From assembly GCF_963855985.1 (NCBI RefSeq), contig NC_087095.1, positions 3,358,001-3,422,000 on the forward strand: a DNA stretch of 64,000 nt. Reading direction: 5' to 3'. Made by a program: the position numbers and the translations under genes. Shown in pieces: positions 57,481-64,000 of the stretch. The first letter of the stretch is position 1, and each line of letters begins with the position of its first letter. Below the pieces are notes generated by a model that saw only the letters and a list, made by a program, of their open reading frames with translations, was not told where the DNA came from and did not search any database. This stretch comes from Ostrinia nubilalis. Lineage: Eukaryota > Arthropoda > Insecta > Lepidoptera > Crambidae.

Positions 57481-60400
57481 GTCCACCATCGACGTCATAC
57501 AAACAAACCTCCAGCACAAACAAATAGCGGCGGCGTCACTACGCAGGGTGCTGGAGGTAAATAACAATAGGACCGTCGCCCTGATCCAAGAGCCCTGGAT
57601 CAGAAACAACAAAATCTGCGGCCTAAATAACACAGGAGGTAAGTTACTAGTAAACACCTCCATTGATAAACCAAGAACGTGTATTTACATGCCGAATACG
57701 TTAAGCTGTACCATGTTAAATCAGTTCTGTTCCAGAGATGTCACCGCAGTGAAAACCGTGACAGAACAACAAACCCTAGTGCTAGCCTCAGTGTATATGC
57801 CAAGTGAGGATGCAGTTCCCTCACAAGAACTCACCGCACTGGTACAACACTGTAGAGAGCAGGCCTGGGGCTTGATCATCTCCGCAGACTGCAACGCACA
57901 CCACCCGCTGTGGGGAAGTACGGATACAAACAAAAGGGGTGAGTTACTAACTGAATATTTATTCCAATCGAACCTGAACATTATGAACAAAGGAGCTGAA
58001 CCCACCTTCGTAAGTTCAAGGTACCAAACTATAATAGATCTGACGCTGGCAACACATGAGGCGGCGGAACTGATTGAAGGCTGGCATGTGTCAAACGAGC
58101 CATCCTTTGCAGACCACCGACGCATATGTTACCAAATAAAAATGAAACTAACTGACCCTGTTCCATATCGTAACCCCCGTAAAACCGATATAACAAGGTA
58201 TACCAAAATACTAACCAAAACACTTAACGATACACAAATGACAGATGTAACACTTAGCACTAACAATATAGAGCTAAACATACAACACCTCACAACTGCT
58301 CTAACGAAAAGCTACGTAGAGTCATGCCCAGAAGTTACTCCCAAAGTTGCGAACAAAGGTTCCTGGTGGGGGCCGGAACTTGAACGCCTTCGGAAAAAAC
58401 TCAGGACACTTTTCAACCGAGCGAAAAACACCAGAACCAATGAAGACTGGAACAAATACAAAGAAGCACAGAAGCACTACAAGAAGCGGATCAGATTCCG
58501 TAGTAGAGAACACTGGCGCAATTTCTGTAGTAGCATAAACTCAACAAGCCAGGCTGCTAGGATTAAGAAAATCCTATCAAAAGGTGATCTCAATCTACTG
58601 GGCTTCCTAAAGAAGGAAGACGGCACCTACACGAACACGGAAGATGAAACAAGCACAATGCTGCTAAAAACACACTTTCCGGGTTGTAAGCTCACATCGA
58701 TCGCAAGGTGGCAGGATGAACAACAAAGCACACCGACAAACGAAGAGTGGAAAATCGCCAATAGTATAGCAACAGCGGATAAAGTAAAATGGGCGCTAAA
58801 TAGCTTTCAACCCTTTAAATCCGCAGGACTGGACGGAATCTTCCCAGCGCTATTACAATGGCAAACAGCCCAAATACTCAAGTACCTAGTACAGATATAC
58901 CGGGCATGCATAGCTTTCAAATACATACCCAAGCCATGGAGGGAAGCAAAAGTAATCTTCTTACCGAAACCGGGAAAAGAAGACTACACACAGGCAAAAT
59001 CCTTCAGACCAATTAGTCTAACATCGTTCCTACTAAAAGGACTAGAAAGATTGGTAGACCGACATCTCAGGGATGGCGTGCTGAAAAGCAAACCACTACA
59101 CCCCCAACAACACGCCTACAGGAAAGGCAGATCAACAGAGTCGGCTCTACACATGGTAGTACATAAAATAGAGTCGGCCATCACAAACAAAGCGTCAACT
59201 CTTGCTGTCTTCATAGACATAGAAGGAGCGTTTGATAAAACTATGCACAACAGCATAAACCACGCCCTGGAACAATTCAACGTAGAACCAGCCGTAAGAA
59301 GCTGGGTCACTGAACTAGTTAGTAAAAGGGCGGTTCAGGTGGTGGCGAACACGACTACCAGAGCAGAGGTTGTCAGAGGATGCCCTCAAGGAGGCGTCCT
59401 ATCGCCACTACTATGGAACATGGTAGTGGACAGTCTGTTAAGGAAACTAAATGACAGAGGGTACACGGCCATTGGATATGCAGATGACATCACCATACTG
59501 TTAAACGGAGGGGCTGAAAACGTGCTATGTGAAATAATGCGTTCAGCCCTGAACATTGTTGAAAACTGGTGCAGCGACCACCAGTTGTCAGTAAACCCAA
59601 ACAAAACTGAACTAATCCTTTTCACTAACAAAAGGAAACTACCAGAGCTCCAGCTACCAGAACTCTTTAAAACAAAACTCTCCCTCTCAACACAAGTGAA
59701 GTATCTGGGCATCACCTTTGACCACAAATTGAACTGGGCGAGTCACATTGAAAACAAGACAAAGAAAGCCTGTATAGCATTTTATCAGTGTAAAAGACTC
59801 ATTGGTAGCAGATGGGGTCTTAACCCAAAGATAACACTTTGGCTCTACACATCAGTTATCAGGCCCTCTGTCACTTACGGATCAGTTGTCTGGTGGCCCA
59901 GAACAAAACTATCCACAGTAAGATCAAAACTCCAAAGCCTGCAACGTCTAGCAAGCATAGCGGCCACCGGTTGCATGAGAACCACACCATCGGCATCACT
60001 TGAGTACCTTCTGAATCTTAGACCCTTAGATCTCATCATTCAGGAGGAAGCGCAAGCAGCCGCTCTAAGACTTAAAGGAAACGGCCTATGGAAGCAAAAC
60101 AAGGAGACAGGACACTCTGCGATCCTGCAGAAAACCATAAAAGAAATACCTCTCACTGAGGCACCAATCGATAGGATACCCTGTGAACACATTTTCGACC
60201 GAAGATATGATATCCAACTTACAGCGGAGACGCGAGATTACTCTGGAATCAATGAAGTTAGGATATACACGGACGGCTCCAAAACTCAAACGGGTACAGG
60301 AGCTGGTGTCTTCTCGAATGATCTTAATATAAGAATATCAACAACTTTAGATAAACACAATACAATTTTCCAAGCAGAATGCATTGGAATCACCAAAGCA

Positions 60401-61084
60401 GCACAGGCGGTAACAGCCAGAGACATCCGAGGTCTAAATATAAGAATTATCTCGGATAGTGCATCCGTACTGCAAGCGCTACAAAGCAACACAATAACAA
60501 CGGCCCTTATATTGGAATGCCATGAAGCGCTCCAAGACATTGCAGCTGTAAATGGAGTTACCCTACAATGGATCAAAGGGCACAGTAACTCTTTAGGCAA
60601 CGACGCAGCGGATGAACTGGCAAAAAGAGGTTCGGACACAACAGTATTTGGCCCGGAACCAATACTGCCGATACCACAAGCACAGATCAGGAACTGGCTG
60701 CGTTCCAAAACAGAAGAAAAACACCACACAGAATGGAAAAATAGCGAAGGATGCAGGCAAACAAAAGATGCGGTTCCGGACGTATCGAAAAAGTTCTCCC
60801 GCAGCCTCATCAGACTAAACAGGGACAGCATCCGCAAGGTTTTAAGTGTCATAACAGGACACTGTATGCTAAACAAGCACCTATACAACATAGGTGTCAC
60901 AGACAGCCCACTGTGCAGGGGGTGCATGGAGGCAGAGGAAACACCGCAGCATGTGCTCATGGAGTGCAGTAGCGTGGAAGAACAACGGGCTCAATTTCTT
61001 CGATCACCGTCGTCGCTACAGGAAGCTTGCAGCAGCCTGGACGGGCTGCTCGCCTTCTGGGGGGATCTGGGGTGGTTGGAGTAG
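57458..61084 (+). CDS. Retrotransposon ORF2: endonuclease-RT-RNase H
   Basis: An unbroken 1208-residue polyprotein starting MASSTVPKSTIDVIQTNLQH. Order: APE-like endonuclease (N17; VALIQEPWI with E45; LIISADCNAHHPLWGS; SFADHR), reverse transcriptase (FRPISLTSFLLKGLERLVD; FIDIEGAFDKT motif A; GCPQGGVLSPLLW; YADD at 674-677), RNase H (IYTDGSKTQTG with D939; FQAECIGI; IISDSASV; KGHSNSLGNDAADELA), and a C-terminal CRGCMEAEETPQHVLMEC zinc-knuckle-like motif. All catalytic residues I can check are present, so the protein may be active although the element lacks a full ORF1. Confidence 0.93.
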   Translation: MASSTVPKSTIDVIQTNLQHKQIAAASLRRVLEVNNNRTVALIQEPWIRNNKICGLNNTGGKLLVNTSIDKPRTCIYMPNTLSCTMLNQFCSRDVTAVKTVTEQQTLVLASVYMPSEDAVPSQELTALVQHCREQAWGLIISADCNAHHPLWGSTDTNKRGELLTEYLFQSNLNIMNKGAEPTFVSSRYQTIIDLTLATHEAAELIEGWHVSNEPSFADHRRICYQIKMKLTDPVPYRNPRKTDITRYTKILTKTLNDTQMTDVTLSTNNIELNIQHLTTALTKSYVESCPEVTPKVANKGSWWGPELERLRKKLRTLFNRAKNTRTNEDWNKYKEAQKHYKKRIRFRSREHWRNFCSSINSTSQAARIKKILSKGDLNLLGFLKKEDGTYTNTEDETSTMLLKTHFPGCKLTSIARWQDEQQSTPTNEEWKIANSIATADKVKWALNSFQPFKSAGLDGIFPALLQWQTAQILKYLVQIYRACIAFKYIPKPWREAKVIFLPKPGKEDYTQAKSFRPISLTSFLLKGLERLVDRHLRDGVLKSKPLHPQQHAYRKGRSTESALHMVVHKIESAITNKASTLAVFIDIEGAFDKTMHNSINHALEQFNVEPAVRSWVTELVSKRAVQVVANTTTRAEVVRGCPQGGVLSPLLWNMVVDSLLRKLNDRGYTAIGYADDITILLNGGAENVLCEIMRSALNIVENWCSDHQLSVNPNKTELILFTNKRKLPELQLPELFKTKLSLSTQVKYLGITFDHKLNWASHIENKTKKACIAFYQCKRLIGSRWGLNPKITLWLYTSVIRPSVTYGSVVWWPRTKLSTVRSKLQSLQRLASIAATGCMRTTPSASLEYLLNLRPLDLIIQEEAQAAALRLKGNGLWKQNKETGHSAILQKTIKEIPLTEAPIDRIPCEHIFDRRYDIQLTAETRDYSGINEVRIYTDGSKTQTGTGAGVFSNDLNIRISTTLDKHNTIFQAECIGITKAAQAVTARDIRGLNIRIISDSASVLQALQSNTITTALILECHEALQDIAAVNGVTLQWIKGHSNSLGNDAADELAKRGSDTTVFGPEPILPIPQAQIRNWLRSKTEEKHHTEWKNSEGCRQTKDAVPDVSKKFSRSLIRLNRDSIRKVLSVITGHCMLNKHLYNIGVTDSPLCRGCMEAEETPQHVLMECSSVEEQRAQFLRSPSSLQEACSSLDGLLAFWGDLGWLE

Positions 61085-61165
61085 GAAGATAAACCACAAA
61101 TCGCGCACAATGGCCCTATCATGAGGCTAAGTGCGGTATTCGATTGCCCTGCAAAACTAACTAAC

Positions 61166-61179
61166 TAGGTCTAGTAGGA
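61166..61179. repeat. Target-site duplication, right copy
   Basis: TAGGTCTAGTAGGA, matching 57015-57028. Confidence 0.82.
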
Positions 61180-61224
61180 AAGTAGGTATTTTTATACTCT
61201 TCGGGTAAGATAGATATAACTTTA

Positions 61225-61676
61225 GTACGAGAGCCCACGACCAAAACCATGTCTCATAGCAATACGGCAAAAACCCTATAAAATCGTTAGATTGTATGAT
61301 TCTGAACCCGACTAGGTGTGTAGTAACGGTCGAAAGTGTAGCATCTGCGTGTGAGGCCATTTCTGCTGTGTCAAAAAAAAAAGATTTTTAATTTTTTTAA
61401 GTGATTTTACGGGTTTGCGCTACACCACTAACGTCTGAAAAATATGTTTCCGGTATCTCAGAACTATCATTCAACTACAGTCTGCAAATCAGACATATTG
61501 CTATGATGCAGTTCGGTAAAATTCTTTGACAATTTTGAAAATTCGGTCAGATCAAACGCTACGCGGAAAATGTCTGATATTGGTATTTTCGAGTTCAGGA
61601 TAATCGTATCTATCGATTTGATGCGGTTTTGGCCGTATTGCTATGAGACAAAAATTTTGGTCGTGGGCTCTCGTAC
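61225..61676. mobile_element. TA-type MITE, ~55 bp TIRs
   Basis: The ends GTACGAGAGCCCACGACCAA and mirror lie between TA dinucleotides (61223-61224, 61677-61678); the match continues through GTCTCATAGCAATACGGC. 452 bp, non-coding. Confidence 0.8.
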
Positions 61677-61852
61677 TACTTTTGATTAGGAGGGATTTGA
61701 TCATGACATCCTGGAATCTCAAATCGGCAGTAAATTGTTAAACTTTTGTCGCCTGTTGGGCTTTTGTCGCCCTTTTCAGGTGATTGTGTAGGACAATTTT
61801 AGGTACTGTTTTCCAAATCTTTCAAAATGTTTATGCTGGAGACTGTCTAATA

Positions 61853-62955
61853 TGTGTGAGTCACGTTAAAGTGTACATATGAAAATAGATGAAACTAGAC
61901 CTGTTTTTATCGACAAAAAAGAGGTCAAAAAATTTTTGAGATTTTTTTTTAATTTTTTATAGAATTTTTTTTCTTCCAATTACTTATTGTAAAAAAAACG
62001 TACTAACTGTTAATCTAAGCGGTATATCCTGATAAAATAAAAACAGGAATAATGCTAAATAACAGGAAATACTAAAAAAATACATAAAATACACAAATAA
62101 GGCCAACAAATAATAAAAAACGATACTTTTTGAAAAAATTCTGCTTAAAAATTCGTGTTTTTTTGGTTATTTGATAAATTTCTCCAAAAAATGCCCCCAT
62201 AACTGGTGGTTTTTATTACTTTGTATTATTCTCTATCGTATTACCTTTGTAAAACCAAAAATCGCATGTCTCTATCCCTATCACAACGTTTGCAATGATC
62301 ATTTGAACTAAGCCTCTCCGGGCGCGCCATTCAACGCTTCGTTAACAACAAAACTGAAAATGGCTCTAGATTTGTAATTTTGATAAAGACAAGTTAGATT
62401 TCAAATAAAAACAAAAGATTTCGAAGTAAAATAAGCATTTTAGTTAAAATTAAAATTGTCTCTACCTGTAGCGGAGAATAATGTTGTGGCAGGCCTTTAT
62501 TCAAACGATCATAGCAAATGTTGTGATAGGGATAGAGACATGCGATTTTTTGTTTTACAAAGATAATACGATAGCGAACAATACAAAGTAATAAAAACCA
62601 CCGGTTATAGGGGCATTTTTCGGAGAAATTTATCAAATAACCAAAAAAACACGAATTTTTTAGGAGATTTTTTTCAAAAAGTATCATTTTTTATTATTTG
62701 TTGGCCTTTTTTGTGTGTTTTATGTAATTTTTTAGTATTGCCTGTTATTTAGCATTATTACTGTTTTTATTTTATCAGGATATACCGCTTAGTTTAAAAG
62801 TTATTACGTTTTCTTTACAATAAGTAATTGGAAGAAAAAAAATTCTATAAAAAATAAAAAAAAAAACTCAAAAATTTTTTGACCTCTTTTTTGTCGATAA
62901 AAACAGGTCTAGTTTCATCTATTTTCATATGTACACTTTAACGTGACTCACACTG
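61853..62955. mobile_element. Long palindrome (foldback element) A
   Basis: The left arm from ~61855 (GTGAGTCACGTTAAAGTGTA) to ~62308 mirrors ~62503 to 62952, about 440-455 bp per arm with a ~195 bp loop; ~90% by eye. The right end CACACTG-TA fits a TA-type terminus. Confidence 0.8.
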
Positions 62956-62989
62956 TATAGCCCTAAATAGACGTTATGGTCTAGCTATA

Positions 62990-64000
62990 CAGTGTGTCCG
63001 GGCTTGTAGTGATCAAACTTTAAGGGCGTAATCTATGGACAATTTTATCGATGAAAATACTTCAAATTTGGGGCTTGACCCATTTCTCGCAAAATTACGA
63101 GGATTTAAGTTTTTAATTTTTAGTTTTCACCTCTTCCTTCAAAAACAAGTGAAAGCGTGGGTAGCTTAACACTAATAAGCAAAAATTTTATATCATGCGA
63201 TAGCCAATAAAATTATCTATTAGCAGAAGTAGAAAACAGATACAAGTTTCATACATTTTAAGGGAGTAAGAATGGATTTAATTAGAAAAAAACATGACTT
63301 TTTTCACTTCTTTTTCAGTTATTTTCCAACACAAGAAAAACCAGGTCGTTAAGGTATGTTTTATTTGCATTGTATTATTAGTATTTGAGCTATTCTACAA
63401 AACGAATGTAAATTTATTAGTCTACGTTTATTAGTTTCGACGTAATTGTTGAACAAAGATACCTCTTCCCAGCGGTTTCCATAGCGCACGCGACATGCGA
63501 AAATGCACTGCCTGAAAGAATCACACAACCTATTCCGATTACTATGGAAACCGCTGGGAAGGGGTATCTTTGTTCAACAATTACGTCGAAACTAATAGAC
63601 GTAGACTAATAAATTTACATTCGTTTTGTAGAATAGCTCAAATACTAATAATACAATGCAAATAAAACACACCTTAACGACCTGGTTTTTCTTGTGTTGG
63701 AAAATAACTGAAAAAGAAGTGAAAAAAGTCATATTTTTTTCTAATTAAATCCATTCTTACTCCCTTAAAATGTATGAAACTTGTATCTGTTTTCTACTTC
63801 TGCTAATAGATAATTTTATTGGCTATCGCATGATATAAAATTTTTGCTTATTAGTGTTAAGCTACCCACGCTTTCACTTGTTTTTGAAGGAAGAGGTGAA
63901 AACTAAAAATTAAAAACTTAAATCCTTGTAATTTTGCGATAAATGGGTCAAGCCCCAAATTTGAAGTATTTTTATCGATAAAATTGTCCCTAGATTTGGC
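62990..64000. mobile_element. Long palindrome (foldback element) B, cut by window end
   Basis: It begins CAGTGTGTCCGGGC after TA (62988-62989). The left arm (~63020-63485) mirrors 63542-64000 at ~97% by eye, with a 56-base loop. The right end is outside the window. Confidence 0.8.

Larger units (their letters stand above)
57029..61165 (+). mobile_element. Non-LTR retrotransposon (LOA/R1 group), intact ORF2
   Basis: It lies between two 14 bp copies of TAGGTCTAGTAGGA. ORF1 is cut at the 5' end, ORF2 is full. The 3' UTR is ~80 bp and ends in ACTAACTAA rather than poly(A). The 5' end inside ORF1 indicates 5' truncation during reverse transcription. Clade inferred from APE endonuclease + RT + RNase H and the ORF1 type. 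Confidence 0.88.

Noticed and set aside
60286..60960. 224-codon minus-strand ORF
   Set aside because: Shadow of the RNase H part of the retrotransposon ORF2 on the plus strand.
1..64000. CRISPR array, bacterial operon, or integrated virus
   Set aside because: No regularly spaced direct repeats, no Shine-Dalgarno spaced gene runs and no viral structural genes; all RT-like sequence belongs to LINEs.

Overview
This is a 64 kb piece of an insect nuclear genome, almost certainly a moth or butterfly. The evidence is a split eukaryotic gene with consensus splice sites, AT-rich non-coding DNA, and repeats typical of Lepidoptera: RTE retrotransposon tails ending in (GATGAT)n, short Helitrons ending in a GC hairpin plus CTAG, tRNA-derived SINEs and many TIR elements. 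There are no operons, no CRISPR and no bacterial features.

Host genes. The left half and position 50.9 kb are tied together by one minus-strand gene, tropomodulin (tmod). Eight coding exons can be placed to the base (50996-50880, 14405-14253, 12036-11869, 10647-10524, 7499-7384, 6649-6545, 2106-1978, 298-176). They join in frame into about 345 residues; the last ~50-70 residues lie left of base 1. Intron 1 is about 36.5 kb. Inside it, on the opposite strand, sits a two-exon gene for the small mitochondrial ATP synthase subunit e (18252-18977) with an unusual glycine-rich tail. A 73-residue ORF at 19825 is a weak further candidate.

Mobile DNA. Most of the rest is transposons, often nested, and many have ends and target duplications that can be read directly: a hAT in a hAT (2500-5214); an RTE fragment holding a mariner-type MITE holding another MITE (10692-11192); a tiny LTR element with near-identical LTRs and a tRNA-Trp primer site (15878-16764); a foldback with ~800 bp arms (20098-21964); a pogo-like element with pipsqueak HTH remnants enclosing a second TA element (22291-25799); a 6.7 kb piggyBac-like element containing a CR1/jockey-like LINE, a mariner and a SINE-bearing MITE (25915-32661); a THAP-bearing P-like element splitting a LINE (37674-38469); a Charlie/SPIN-like hAT carrying a piggyBac MITE (38833-40180); and Helitrons at 42.3 and 54.3 kb.

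Right end. Bases 57029-61165 hold a nearly complete non-LTR retrotransposon with an unbroken 1208-residue ORF2 (endonuclease, reverse transcriptase, RNase H) flanked by a 14 bp direct repeat. It is followed by a mariner-type MITE and two successive long palindromes, the second cut by the window end. Regions 12037-14252, 32666-35206, 45923-50879, 51013-53689 and 56000-57014 show no gene I can support.
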